From Guptibacillus hwajinpoensis (GTDB lineage Bacteria > Bacillota > Bacilli > Bacillales > Bacillaceae_O): a DNA stretch of 64,000 nt. Made by a program: the position numbers and the translations under genes. The DNA lies in NCBI GenBank assembly GCA_016841765.1, contig JAENYN010000014.1, positions 1-64,000 on the forward strand, written 5' to 3'. The notes beneath the pieces are model-generated. The model ran no database searches. It was not told the DNA's origin and worked only from the letters and a program-made list of their open reading frames with translations. Below, piece after piece: positions 16,857-25,808 of this stretch; positions within the stretch are counted from its first letter, which is position 1, and each line of letters opens with the position of its first letter.

Positions 16857-18220
16857 AACTATCGGTAATGGAGCTCGCTGCGATTTTTTCCGACTTTCGC
16901 GGAGCTGCAGATGACAAAAACATTATGCTTTCCGGCGTCTATACAGACAGCCGCAAAGAAATGAAGAAAGGGCTTTTCATACCAATCGAAGGAGAGCGTT
17001 TTGACGGGCATGACTTTTTAAAGGAAGCCATCGAAAGTGGGGCTGTCGCTTCATTATGGAAAAAAGGACGTGAAGTGCCTGCGTTTGTGCCGACCGATTT
17101 CCCTCTTTTTTTTGCTGAGGATACACTTTCGGGATTGAAGCAGCTGGCCGCATTTTATCTGAAGAAAATCAATCCTTATGTGGTGGCTGTAACAGGCAGC
17201 AATGGCAAAACGACCACAAAGGATATGCTCGAAGCAGTGTTATCCACCAGGTATCACACCCATAAGACAGGCGGGAATTACAATAATCATATCGGCATGC
17301 CGCTTACCATCCTTGCGATGAAGGAAAACACCGAAGTTCTCATCCTTGAAATGGGTATGAGCAGTTTCGGGGAAATTTCTTTTCTAAGCAAATTGGCACG
17401 CCCTGATATTGCGATCATCACGAATATCGGTGAGTCACATATGGAGCAGCTCGGTTCTAGAGAAGGCATTGCAAAAGCGAAAATGGAAATCATCGATGGC
17501 TTGAAGGATGAAGGCAAATTGTTAATCGATGGGGATGAGCCGCTTTTGGCCTCCAGAAAACCTGGCATCAAGACCGAGACGTGCGGTTTTGGAAAAGAAA
17601 ATGATTACGTCATCCGTGATTTCCGTTTCAATGGGGAAGGTCAGGCTTTCCGGCTTAATAACGAACAAAAAGAGTATTTTATCCCTCTTCCGGGTGCATA
17701 CAATGTAAAGAATGCCGTTTTTGCAATCGCAACCGGACGGACGCTTGGCCTTGATGACGGTCAAATCTCTTCCGGCCTGCGTAATGTCCGCCTGACTGGC
17801 ATGCGCCTTGAACGTGTGAAAGGAAAAAATGGCGCGCTTCTCATCAATGACGCTTACAATGCCAGCCCGACCTCAATGAAGGCGGCTATTGAAACGCTCA
17901 AAGAACTTCCGGGATATACCCGCAAAATCATTGTTCTCGGCGACATGTATGAACTGGGCGGGAATGAGCATGAGCTGCATAGAGGTGTGGCGGACGTGAT
18001 CGGACAGCCGGTGACAATGCTGGTCGCAGTGGGGGAAAAAGGCAAATGGATCGGCGAAGCGGCCAGGGATAATCAAACAGGGGTCCTTGTCCACATCGCA
18101 CATTCGAAAGATGAAGCACACGCTGTCCTTGAGAAAGAGCTGTCTCATGAGACGGCCGTATTGTTCAAAGCTTCACGCGGAATGAAACTGGAAACGCTGG
18201 TGGAATCACTGGCTGAATAA
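16853..18220 (+). CDS. murF: UDP-MurNAc-tripeptide D-Ala-D-Ala ligase MurF
   Basis: MurF adds D-Ala-D-Ala to complete the UDP-MurNAc-pentapeptide. The P-loop GSNGKTTTKDM (around residue 113) and the Mur-ligase C-domain motif NDAYNASPTSM are present; 455 aa is typical. Start overlaps the murE stop, and GGAGGAAG precedes the ATG, so the two are translationally coupled. In B. subtilis 168 murF is far away next to ddl; here it is in the cluster, between murE and mraY. Confidence 0.96.
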   Translation: MKLSVMELAAIFSDFRGAADDKNIMLSGVYTDSRKEMKKGLFIPIEGERFDGHDFLKEAIESGAVASLWKKGREVPAFVPTDFPLFFAEDTLSGLKQLAAFYLKKINPYVVAVTGSNGKTTTKDMLEAVLSTRYHTHKTGGNYNNHIGMPLTILAMKENTEVLILEMGMSSFGEISFLSKLARPDIAIITNIGESHMEQLGSREGIAKAKMEIIDGLKDEGKLLIDGDEPLLASRKPGIKTETCGFGKENDYVIRDFRFNGEGQAFRLNNEQKEYFIPLPGAYNVKNAVFAIATGRTLGLDDGQISSGLRNVRLTGMRLERVKGKNGALLINDAYNASPTSMKAAIETLKELPGYTRKIIVLGDMYELGGNEHELHRGVADVIGQPVTMLVAVGEKGKWIGEAARDNQTGVLVHIAHSKDEAHAVLEKELSHETAVLFKASRGMKLETLVESLAE

Positions 18221-18263
18221 GATGCAGCAACTGAATTGATTTGTTGAGGAAGGAGTCCATGAA

Positions 18264-19238
18264 ATGCTTGAGCGTGTCATTCTATACACGATTCTTACGG
18301 CCTTTTTGATAGCCGTATTATTATCACCGATTTTCATCCCGTTTTTAAGGCGGCTGAAGTTCGGGCAGAGTATCCGTGAAGAGGGACCGCAGTCCCATCA
18401 AAAAAAATCAGGCACACCGACGATGGGGGGCCTGATGATCATCTTTGCGGCCGTTGCAGCGACACTGATCATGACGGCCAAATTTTCTATTATTTCTTCG
18501 GAAACGTACATGCTGCTGTTCGTCTTGCTTGGTTACGGTGTTATTGGATTCATCGATGATTTCATCAAAGTGGTAATGAAGCGTAACCTTGGATTGACGT
18601 CAAAGCAGAAGCTGGCAGGCCAGCTGATCATTGCTGTTATTTTCTATTATTTATTAATGCAGTCCGGTTTTGAAACGACTCTATCCATTCCAGGCACTGA
18701 AATCGGATTTGAGCTTGGCTGGTTCTATTTTATCTTGCTCGTTGTCATGCTTGTCGGCGGATCAAATGCAGTCAACTTGACAGATGGCCTTGATGGGCTT
18801 CTGGCAGGAACAGCAGCGGTGGCCTTTGGTGCATATGCCATTTTGGCCTGGAACATCGCTGAATTTCAGACGGCTGTTTTTGCCGTTGCGGTGGTCGGCG
18901 CGGTTCTGGGTTTTCTCGTATTCAATGCCCATCCAGCCAGGGTTTTTATGGGAGACACCGGCTCCCTTGCACTCGGTGGAGCCATCGCGGCGATAGCGGT
19001 TTTGACAAAGCTTGAAATCCTGCTGGTCATCATCGGCGGCGTATTCGTCATTGAAACGCTGTCCGTCATTATTCAGGTTATTTCTTTTAAAGCAACCGGC
19101 AGACGTGTCTTCAAAATGAGCCCTCTCCATCATCACTATGAACTTTCAGGCTGGAGCGAATGGCGTGTCGTTGTGACATTTTGGACAGCAGGCATATTGT
19201 TTGCCGTGTTGGGAATCTATCTAGAGGTGTGGATGTAA
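18264..19238 (+). CDS. mraY: Phospho-MurNAc-pentapeptide transferase MraY
   Basis: MraY transfers phospho-MurNAc-pentapeptide to undecaprenyl phosphate, making lipid I in the cytoplasmic membrane. The 324-aa protein has about ten hydrophobic segments, the conserved FIDDFIKV aspartates, NLTDGLDGL, and the HHHYELSGW motif near the C-terminus. The ATG at 18264 follows GGAAGGAG; the ATG five bases earlier is out of frame. It ends three bases before murD. Confidence 0.97.
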   Translation: MLERVILYTILTAFLIAVLLSPIFIPFLRRLKFGQSIREEGPQSHQKKSGTPTMGGLMIIFAAVAATLIMTAKFSIISSETYMLLFVLLGYGVIGFIDDFIKVVMKRNLGLTSKQKLAGQLIIAVIFYYLLMQSGFETTLSIPGTEIGFELGWFYFILLVVMLVGGSNAVNLTDGLDGLLAGTAAVAFGAYAILAWNIAEFQTAVFAVAVVGAVLGFLVFNAHPARVFMGDTGSLALGGAIAAIAVLTKLEILLVIIGGVFVIETLSVIIQVISFKATGRRVFKMSPLHHHYELSGWSEWRVVVTFWTAGILFAVLGIYLEVWM

Positions 19239-19241
19239 ACG

Positions 19242-20588
19242 ATGAGAAACGAGTTGGAAGGTAAACGGATATTGGTGCTCGGCCTTGCCAAAAGCGGCCT
19301 TGCCGCAGCAAAGCTTCTTCATCGGATGGGAGGCAGTGTCACAGTCAATGACCGGAACTCCCTGGAAGAAAACGAAGCCGCTGCGGAGTTGAATTCACTC
19401 GGCATCAGGGTTGTTGACGGCGGGCATCCTGTTGAACTGCTTGATGAACATTTTGATTATATTGTAAAGAACCCGGGAATCCCTTATTCGATTCCATTCC
19501 TGCAGCTTGCAATGGAAAAGGGCGTCCCTATTATCACGGAAGTGGAGCTTTCTGCCTGGATCACAACCTCACCATTTGTGGCCATTACCGGATCGAATGG
19601 AAAGACGACGACAACCACCTTGATTCACAGGATGCTTCAGGAATCCGGCAAGAACCCGAAGCTGGCCGGCAACATAGGCACCGTGTCATGTGAAGTTGCC
19701 GAAAAGTCGGATGGACACCAACCGATTGTCATCGAGTTGTCTTCGTTCCAGCTGCTTGGCATCGAAACGTTCCGTCCGAGAGTCGCAGTCCTTTTAAACC
19801 TGTTTGATGCTCACCTTGATTATCATGGTACAAGGGAGGAATACGGGGCGGCAAAGGCCCGCATCTTCATGAACCAGACGGAAGAAGATTTTGCCGTAGT
19901 CAATTATGATGATGCCGAAGTCGTTGAACTTGCCCGCGGAACAAAGGCGAAGACAGTCTACTTTTCTATCGGACAGCAACTCGAGGAAGGCGCCTATGTC
20001 CATGATGGCGGCCTCTATATGAAGGGGACGGAAATAATCAGCCTGGAGGATATCACGCTGCCCGGAAAACACAATCTCCAAAACATCCTGGCGGCCGTTG
20101 CCGCATCCAAGTTAACGGGCGCGGATGATGAAGCGATTCGGAGAGTACTCACAACCTTTACCGGTGTGGAGCACCGGTTGCAGTTTGTGAGTGAGATAAA
20201 TGGACGAAAGATTTTTAACGACTCTAAAGCGACAAATATTCTTGCAACCACAGCGGCTCTTTCTGCCTTCGAACAGCCGGTTATCCTGTTAGCCGGCGGC
20301 CTGGATCGCGGAAACGGGTTTGATGAACTCATTCCGTACTTGGACCGGGTAAAAGGAGTGGTGGCGTTTGGACAAACTGCCGAAAAAATCAAAGATTCGG
20401 CTGAAAAAGCGGGGATTAAACATATAAAACTTGTCGATAATGTGGAACAAGCTGTTCCGGCCGCATATGAACTTTCTGCCCGCGGCGATGTCATATTGCT
20501 GTCGCCTGCATGTGCAAGCTGGGATCAGTTCAAAACTTTTGAAGAACGCGGGGACATGTTTGTAAAGTGCGTGCATAAACTGAAGTAA
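19242..20588 (+). CDS. murD: UDP-MurNAc-L-alanine:D-glutamate ligase MurD
   Basis: MurD adds D-glutamate to UDP-MurNAc-L-alanine. An N-terminal Rossmann-like UDP-binding domain (VLGLAKSGLAAAKLL) precedes the P-loop GSNGKTTTTTLI (around residue 117) and the C-terminal domain (FNDSKATN). 448 aa is normal. AGAGGTG lies 11 bases upstream of the ATG inside the mraY end, so coupling with mraY is likely. Confidence 0.97.
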   Translation: MRNELEGKRILVLGLAKSGLAAAKLLHRMGGSVTVNDRNSLEENEAAAELNSLGIRVVDGGHPVELLDEHFDYIVKNPGIPYSIPFLQLAMEKGVPIITEVELSAWITTSPFVAITGSNGKTTTTTLIHRMLQESGKNPKLAGNIGTVSCEVAEKSDGHQPIVIELSSFQLLGIETFRPRVAVLLNLFDAHLDYHGTREEYGAAKARIFMNQTEEDFAVVNYDDAEVVELARGTKAKTVYFSIGQQLEEGAYVHDGGLYMKGTEIISLEDITLPGKHNLQNILAAVAASKLTGADDEAIRRVLTTFTGVEHRLQFVSEINGRKIFNDSKATNILATTAALSAFEQPVILLAGGLDRGNGFDELIPYLDRVKGVVAFGQTAEKIKDSAEKAGIKHIKLVDNVEQAVPAAYELSARGDVILLSPACASWDQFKTFEERGDMFVKCVHKLK

Positions 20589-20630
20589 CAGGCTAGTCCT
20601 GCGATTCCACGAAATCGAGGTGTTTGTGCA

Positions 20631-21731
20631 TTGCCGAGAAAAAAATCGACACCTGACTTTATTCTCGTTGCCGCCACACTCGCTCTTCTCGCCATTGGCT
20701 TAATCATGGTATATAGCGCCAGTGCGGTTTGGGCCACATATAAGTTTGAAGACTCGTTCTTTTTTGCCAAACGGCAATTACTGTTTGCAGGGTTAGGTGT
20801 AGCTGCAATGTTTGTCATCATGAACATCGATTACTGGACATGGAGGACATGGTCGAAGGTTATTCTTATCGCCTGTTTTGTCCTGCTCCTTCTCGTTCTG
20901 ATCCCAGGCATCGGCATGGTGAGGGGCGGTGCCAGAAGCTGGCTCGGCATTGGTGCATTTTCCATCCAGCCTTCTGAGTTCACAAAAATTGCGATGATTG
21001 TGTTCCTCGCCAAATTTTTATCTGAAAACCAGAAGAAGATCACGTCATTCAAAAAAGGGCTTGTTCCTTCGCTTGGCCTTGTGTTTGCAGCTTTCGGACT
21101 GATCATGCTTCAGCCTGATCTTGGCACAGGAGCGGTGATGGTCGGGACATGTGTCTTGATGATATATGTTGCCGGGGCGAGGCTCGGCCACTTCGTCGTG
21201 CTGGCTTTCATCGGTGCTGCCGGTTTTGCAGGCCTCATTTTATCAGCCCCATACCGGATTAAGCGGATCACTTCTTTTTTAGATCCCTGGCAGGATCCGC
21301 TTGGAAGCGGCTTTCAAATCATCCAGTCGCTTTATGCGATTGGTCCCGGCGGCCTCATCGGCCTCGGCCTGGGGCAAAGCAGGCAAAAGTTCTTTTATCT
21401 GCCAGAGCCGCAGACTGACTTTATTTTTGCCATTCTTGCAGAAGAACTCGGATTTATTGGCGGATCGCTCGTCATCTTTCTGTTTTGCCTGCTTTTATTC
21501 CGGGGAATCCGGATTGCGCTTGGGGCACCTGATCTTTTTGGAAGCCTTCTCGCTGTCGGAATCATCGGAATGATCGCTGTACAGGTCATGATCAATATCG
21601 GAGTAGTAACCGGCCTTATGCCGGTAACCGGCATAACTCTCCCATTCTTGAGTTACGGCGGCTCGTCACTTACACTAATGCTCATGGCTGTAGGTGTCCT
21701 CTTGAATATAAGCCGCTATGCCAGGCTCTGA
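20631..21731 (+). CDS. spoVE: Stage V sporulation protein E, SEDS glycosyltransferase
   Basis: SpoVE is the SEDS-family peptidoglycan polymerase that partners SpoVD in cortex synthesis. The 366-aa protein has about ten transmembrane segments, the family signature LPFLSYGGSSL near the C-terminus and the large extracytoplasmic loop with the QPDLGTG and LPEPQTDFIFA motifs. Start is TTG (MPRKKSTPD) nine bases after GAGGTG. It is followed by a strong terminator; murG, which follows spoVE in B. subtilis, is missing. Confidence 0.96.
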   Translation: MPRKKSTPDFILVAATLALLAIGLIMVYSASAVWATYKFEDSFFFAKRQLLFAGLGVAAMFVIMNIDYWTWRTWSKVILIACFVLLLLVLIPGIGMVRGGARSWLGIGAFSIQPSEFTKIAMIVFLAKFLSENQKKITSFKKGLVPSLGLVFAAFGLIMLQPDLGTGAVMVGTCVLMIYVAGARLGHFVVLAFIGAAGFAGLILSAPYRIKRITSFLDPWQDPLGSGFQIIQSLYAIGPGGLIGLGLGQSRQKFFYLPEPQTDFIFAILAEELGFIGGSLVIFLFCLLLFRGIRIALGAPDLFGSLLAVGIIGMIAVQVMINIGVVTGLMPVTGITLPFLSYGGSSLTLMLMAVGVLLNISRYARL

Positions 21732-21732
21732 G

Positions 21733-21764
21733 CAACCCTGTGAAAATACAGGGTTTTATTTTTT
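21733..21764 (+). terminator. Intrinsic terminator after spoVE
   Basis: AACCCTGT and ACAGGGTT form an eight-base stem with a six-base loop and a T-rich tail. The rest of the gap to murB (21765-22014) has no gene; nothing in it resembles murG. Confidence 0.9.
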
Positions 21765-22014
21765 GAAAAGGCAGGAATATATCTAGGGGCGTTTTTTCAG
21801 TTTTGAGATGTTTTAACCTTCCCTGTCCGGCTCCTTTTAAGTGAAACGGAAAACACACTTTTCTGTTCCTGCGCAATACATACCGGGCTGACCGATCCCG
21901 CGCTCTGTGGTATCGTAAAAGGGCCGCGAAAACATGCAAAACGTACAGGACAGAAACCCCTGTCATATTATAACGATGAATAATGATGGATTATGATTCA
22001 GAGGAGGGATATTG

Positions 22015-22923
22015 ATGGAAGAACTGATTCAGGAACTAAAAGAATCCGGGATACCTAATGTGAAAGAAAACGAGCCGCTCGCCAACCATACGACGATTAA
22101 AATAGGCGGGCCGGCTGACGTTTTGATAGAGCCGGAATCGATAGATCAGTTGGAAAAAACGATTAAAATCGTGCAAAAACACAGCGTCAGCTGGCGGGCG
22201 ATCGGTAAAGGTTCCAACTTGCTTGTCAACGACCAGGGTATTGAAGGTGCTGTTATTAAGCTTGGTGACCGCCTTGACCACCTGGATGTCGAGGGGAATA
22301 AAGTCCGGGCCGGCGGCGGATATTCATTAATCAAGCTGGCCGCAGTCATCAGCAGAAAAGGACTTTCCGGCCTGCAGTTCGCCGGAGGGATTCCCGGTTC
22401 GGTCGGCGGCGCTGTTTACATGAATGCCGGCGCCCATGGGTCTGACATGTCCAGAATTCTAAAAAAAGCTAGAATCCTGTTGCCGGATGGGACCTTAAAA
22501 TGGTTCTCCAATGAAGAAATGGCGTTTTCCTATAGGACTTCTGTCCTTCAAAAACAGCCCGGCATCTGTGTGGAAGCTGTTTTCGAATTGGAAGAAGGCG
22601 ATAAAGACAGCATCACTGCCGAAATGAAAAAACATAAAGATTACCGGCGGGAAACCCAGCCCTGGGACCATCCGTGTGCCGGCAGCATCTTCCGCAATCC
22701 GCTCCCCGAACATGCCGGCCATCTTATCGAAAAAGCAGGCTTGAAAGGGTATAAAATCGGCGGGGCCCAAATCTCTGCAAAGCACGGCAACTTCATTGTC
22801 AATGCTGGCGGGGCAAAGGCAAGCGATGTTCTAGCACTGATTGAACACGTCAAACAGACAATCTCGGAAATGTATGGGATCAATATGGAAACGGAAGTGG
22901 AAATAATCAACAGAAACCGATAA
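22015..22923 (+). CDS. murB: UDP-N-acetylenolpyruvoylglucosamine reductase MurB
   Basis: MurB reduces UDP-GlcNAc-enolpyruvate to UDP-MurNAc with NADPH and FAD. The FAD-binding motifs IGKGSNLLV and [18 protein letters not shown] are clear, and CAGSIFRNP carries the catalytic proton-donor serine. 302 aa. The ATG at 22015 is six bases after GGAGGG; the TTG at 22012 is less likely. It starts a new unit after the spoVE terminator. Confidence 0.97.
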   Translation: MEELIQELKESGIPNVKENEPLANHTTIKIGGPADVLIEPESIDQLEKTIKIVQKHSVSWRAIGKGSNLLVNDQGIEGAVIKLGDRLDHLDVEGNKVRAGGGYSLIKLAAVISRKGLSGLQFAGGIPGSVGGAVYMNAGAHGSDMSRILKKARILLPDGTLKWFSNEEMAFSYRTSVLQKQPGICVEAVFELEEGDKDSITAEMKKHKDYRRETQPWDHPCAGSIFRNPLPEHAGHLIEKAGLKGYKIGGAQISAKHGNFIVNAGGAKASDVLALIEHVKQTISEMYGINMETEVEIINRNR

Positions 22924-22949
22924 GAAGTCGTTTTTACAACCTTCCTTTA

Positions 22950-22958
22950 TGCTATAAT
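22950..22958 (+). promoter_or_regulatory. Extended -10 promoter before divIB
   Basis: TGC followed by TATAAT (22953-22958); only a weak -35 (TTTACA at poor spacing). It lies 113 bases before divIB. The leader also has a small hairpin (CAGCCCTG then CAGGGG, about 23028-23046). Confidence 0.5.
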
Positions 22959-23071
22959 GAATGAAAGAAATGAGAGAGATTGCCAGCCATCATGCCGGCC
23001 TGTATAAGAAACTTGGCTGAGCCTGAGCAGCCCTGTTTTTCAGGGGGAGCAATCAGCAGCGGGGGAAAAGC

Positions 23072-23860
23072 ATGGAAAAAGGACAGGTTGTAACGATAGA
23101 AGACCGTATTCCAAAATTGAAGGAAAAACGGAAACAAAAAGCAAACAGGAGATTTGTGTTTTATATTCTTCTGTTTTTTCTTATGCTTTTAGTGATTGTC
23201 TACTTCCAATCACCGTTGAGCCATGTCAGGGATGTCCATGTATCAGGCAATATACATATTCCTGAGGAAGACATCATCAAGCTTTCTGGTTTAAATGATG
23301 AGACAAGCTACTGGAAAGTGTCCGAAACTGAGATCAGTAAAAAAGTGAAGAAACACATTCAAATCAAAGAAGCCGAAATAACTAAAAAATGGCCGAATTT
23401 GGTTGAAATCAAGGTGACTGAGTACAACCGGACAGGTTATGTATATAACGACGGAAAGTACTTTCCATTGCTTGAATCCGGGAAGCTCCTGCCTGGCGTC
23501 AAATCCGGCCTTCCTGCCGATGCGCCGCTCCTGGTCGATTGGCAGCATGACGAAACACTCCAGGAAATGGCTGCTGAGCTGCACAAGCTGCCAGATAGTG
23601 TCAAAAACAGGATTTCTGAAATTCATCTTGCACCAGAAGAAGCGGATCCGCTTCACTTGCAAATTTTCATGAACGATGGATATGAGGTCAGTGCAACCAT
23701 CCGCACATTTGCCGAAAAGATGGCGGCTTACCCATCGATTGTAGAGGAACTTCCCGAAGGAACAAAGGGGATCATCCATCTCGAGGTGGGTTCCTATTTC
23801 GTTCCATACGGCAGCCCGGCAGAGACTGAAGGTGATGAGAAAAATGAGAGTGACGAGTAA
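23072..23860 (+). CDS. divIB: Cell division protein DivIB/FtsQ
   Basis: A 262-aa bitopic divisome protein that forms a complex with FtsL and DivIC. A basic cytoplasmic N-terminus (about residues 10-27) precedes one transmembrane helix (28-47), the POTRA domain (about 50-120, SHVRDVHVSGN), and the FtsQ beta domain. The tail is acidic. The ATG follows GGGGGAAAA. Its last 17 bases overlap ylxW. Confidence 0.93.
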   Translation: MEKGQVVTIEDRIPKLKEKRKQKANRRFVFYILLFFLMLLVIVYFQSPLSHVRDVHVSGNIHIPEEDIIKLSGLNDETSYWKVSETEISKKVKKHIQIKEAEITKKWPNLVEIKVTEYNRTGYVYNDGKYFPLLESGKLLPGVKSGLPADAPLLVDWQHDETLQEMAAELHKLPDSVKNRISEIHLAPEEADPLHLQIFMNDGYEVSATIRTFAEKMAAYPSIVEELPEGTKGIIHLEVGSYFVPYGSPAETEGDEKNESDE

Positions 23861-24530
23861 GCAGGCCGCCTTGACTCTAGTCTTGCTGGTCACCGGTTTC
23901 ATCCTGTCTTTTTCTTATCAATTTACTAAAGAAGACGCTAGACCGGATACAGCAGCGAATGATCAGTGGAGAACAGAGACGAAAATCCGCAGCCAGCTGC
24001 TTGAACAGGAAGAACGCAACAAGGAGCTCCTTGAGGAATTGATGCAAAAAAAAGAAGAGGCAGCGGCCAAAGAAGAAGAATTTGCAAATCAGGAAAATAT
24101 ACTGGGCAACCTTGTCGAAGATGTTCAGAAGCTCAGGATGCTTGCAGGGGAAGTACCCGTTGCCGGGCCAGGGATTGAAGTCGTTCTGGCAGATGCCTCA
24201 TATGTCCCTTCTGAGGAAAGCGCCAATCAATATATTGTCCATGAAAGCCATATCCGCAAAGTCGTTAACGAACTGCTGTCAGCCGGCGCCACTGCCATTT
24301 CCATAAATGGGCAGAGGCTGACCGGCAGTTCATATATTGCGTGTGTTGGACCTGTGGTCAGCGTAGACGGCAGCAAGTATCCGGCTCCTTTTGTCATAAC
24401 TGCGATAGGGGATCCGCTTGTCCTCTCTGGCGCTCTTGACATTGCCCAGGGCGTCAAGGATCAGCTGGTAAATGACAATATTGAAGTTCGGATTGAAAAA
24501 AAAGAAAACACCGTCATCAATGCTTCGTAA
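23844..24530 (+). CDS. ylxW: DUF881 protein YlxW
   Basis: A 228-aa protein with one N-terminal membrane segment (about residues 9-27), a coiled coil (about 45-95, rich in E/K/Q) and the DUF881 domain (about 100-225). Family members sit beside ftsQ-ftsA in Firmicutes and Actinobacteria and are thought to support division; no activity is established. I chose ATG 23844 (MRVTSKQAA) because AAGGTGAT lies six bases upstream. It is followed by a second DUF881 gene, an apparent tandem duplication. Confidence 0.88.
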   Translation: MRVTSKQAALTLVLLVTGFILSFSYQFTKEDARPDTAANDQWRTETKIRSQLLEQEERNKELLEELMQKKEEAAAKEEEFANQENILGNLVEDVQKLRMLAGEVPVAGPGIEVVLADASYVPSEESANQYIVHESHIRKVVNELLSAGATAISINGQRLTGSSYIACVGPVVSVDGSKYPAPFVITAIGDPLVLSGALDIAQGVKDQLVNDNIEVRIEKKENTVINAS

Positions 24531-24554
24531 AATTATGATTTAGGAATGATCAGG

Positions 24555-25286
24555 GTGAAAAAAAAGCAGCAGCTCACGTTTACGTTGATACTGTTTATTA
24601 TCGGCTTCATGGTTGCAGTGCAATTCCAGACGACGCAAGATCCGGTTGTGCGCGACACCCGTGATATCTGGGAACTGCGCGAAGATTATAAAAAGGCCCA
24701 GCAACAACACCGCGAACTGCTGTCTGAAATATATAAATACGACCAGCTCCTTGCTGGGTATGAAGAGAATGATGCAGCAAGCAGTGAAAAAACATTGAAA
24801 AAGACGAAAGAGGAACTTGAAAAAGAAATCGGCTTAACGGAAGTTGAGGGGCCCGGTATCGTCCTCACGGTTGAACCGCTGTTTACCGATAATAATGCAG
24901 GGGGGGCTTATCAGACAGTGGCTCCCGAATTGCTCCAGCGCCTCATCAATGAATTGAATTCATATGGAGCGAGTGCCATCGCGATTGACGGCAAGCGCAT
25001 CACCGCCTTTTCACCGATTCGGGACGTGAACGGGCAGACATATGTCAATACGAAACGGCTGAAACCCCTGCCTATCGAAATCAAGGTCCTTCCTGCCGAG
25101 AACAGCAAGAAGGCCGTAAAGAAACTTCATGACCAAATGACAGTATCTCAATCAGCAGAGGATTTTGCGCTGGATGGCTTAAAGTTGATTTCGACGGCGG
25201 TTGACTATGTGAAATTGCCGGCTTATGATGAGACAATCAGAATAAAATATATGGAGCCTGCGGATTCACCGAAGGAGGATGCATAA
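24555..25286 (+). CDS. ylxX: DUF881 protein YlxX
   Basis: Second DUF881 protein (243 aa) with an N-terminal membrane segment (about residues 7-24), a coiled coil (about 45-90) and the DUF881 domain (GPGIVLTVEPL then NELNSYGASAIAIDGKRI). The shared block NEL.S.GA.AI.I.G.R with YlxW shows paralogy. I prefer the GTG at 24555 (nine bases after AGGA) to the ATG at 24546, which would touch that site. It ends one base before sbp begins. Confidence 0.87.
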   Translation: MKKKQQLTFTLILFIIGFMVAVQFQTTQDPVVRDTRDIWELREDYKKAQQQHRELLSEIYKYDQLLAGYEENDAASSEKTLKKTKEELEKEIGLTEVEGPGIVLTVEPLFTDNNAGGAYQTVAPELLQRLINELNSYGASAIAIDGKRITAFSPIRDVNGQTYVNTKRLKPLPIEIKVLPAENSKKAVKKLHDQMTVSQSAEDFALDGLKLISTAVDYVKLPAYDETIRIKYMEPADSPKEDA

Positions 25287-25287
25287 A

Positions 25288-25650
25288 ATGTGGCTGCCGA
25301 TCCTTGGCCTCATCATCGGCATTGCATTTGGGCTCTTGACGGATTTGCGTATCCCGGAAGAATATGCAAGTTATCTATCGATCGCTGTCCTGGCGGCACT
25401 TGATACATTGTTCGGAGGAATACGTGCCCATCTGCAGGATTTGTATGATGATTACATTTTTGTGACTGGTTTCTTTTTCAATATCGCCCTGGCAGCAAGT
25501 TTGGCTTTCCTGGGTGTTCATCTTGGTGTAGACTTATATTTAGCTGCTGTGTTTGCCTTTGGAGTGCGTTTGTTCCAGAATATTGCAGTTATCCGCCGGC
25601 TTATGCTTACCAGATGGACAGCATCAAATGAAAGCGGAAAAAAAGTATAA
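25288..25650 (+). CDS. sbp: Small basic protein Sbp (YlxX-FtsA linker gene)
   Basis: A 120-aa membrane protein with about four hydrophobic segments, of the DUF1290 family, found between ylxX and ftsA in Bacillus. Function unknown. ATG 25288 lies nine bases after AAGGAGG; the ATG at 25279 directly touches the site and is rejected. Confidence 0.88.
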   Translation: MWLPILGLIIGIAFGLLTDLRIPEEYASYLSIAVLAALDTLFGGIRAHLQDLYDDYIFVTGFFFNIALAASLAFLGVHLGVDLYLAAVFAFGVRLFQNIAVIRRLMLTRWTASNESGKKV

Positions 25651-25656
25651 AAAAAT

Positions 25657-25686
25657 AAAGGAAAAGGTTTTTTTCTTGTTGAATAC
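25657..25686 (+). promoter_or_regulatory. SigH promoter of ftsA-ftsZ
   Basis: AAAGGAAAA at 25657-25665 matches the SigH -35 consensus RNAGGAWWW fully; after 12 bases, GTTGAATAC at 25678-25686 matches RNNGAATWW except the last base. B. subtilis ftsAZ is known to have a SigH-dependent promoter that raises FtsZ at the start of sporulation, in the same position. Confidence 0.75.
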
Positions 25687-25808
25687 TTTCATGAATAAAG
25701 TGAAAACACAATGACTCACCAGGATACGACCGTTCTATCAGGAGACATACAAACTGATATCTTTATTAACAGCAATAGCCCAACAAATGGAAAAGGAGGT
25801 GCCGCAGA

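Noticed and set aside
21765-22011. Remnant of murG
   Set aside because: No frame in this gap shows MurG-like sequence on either strand by eye.
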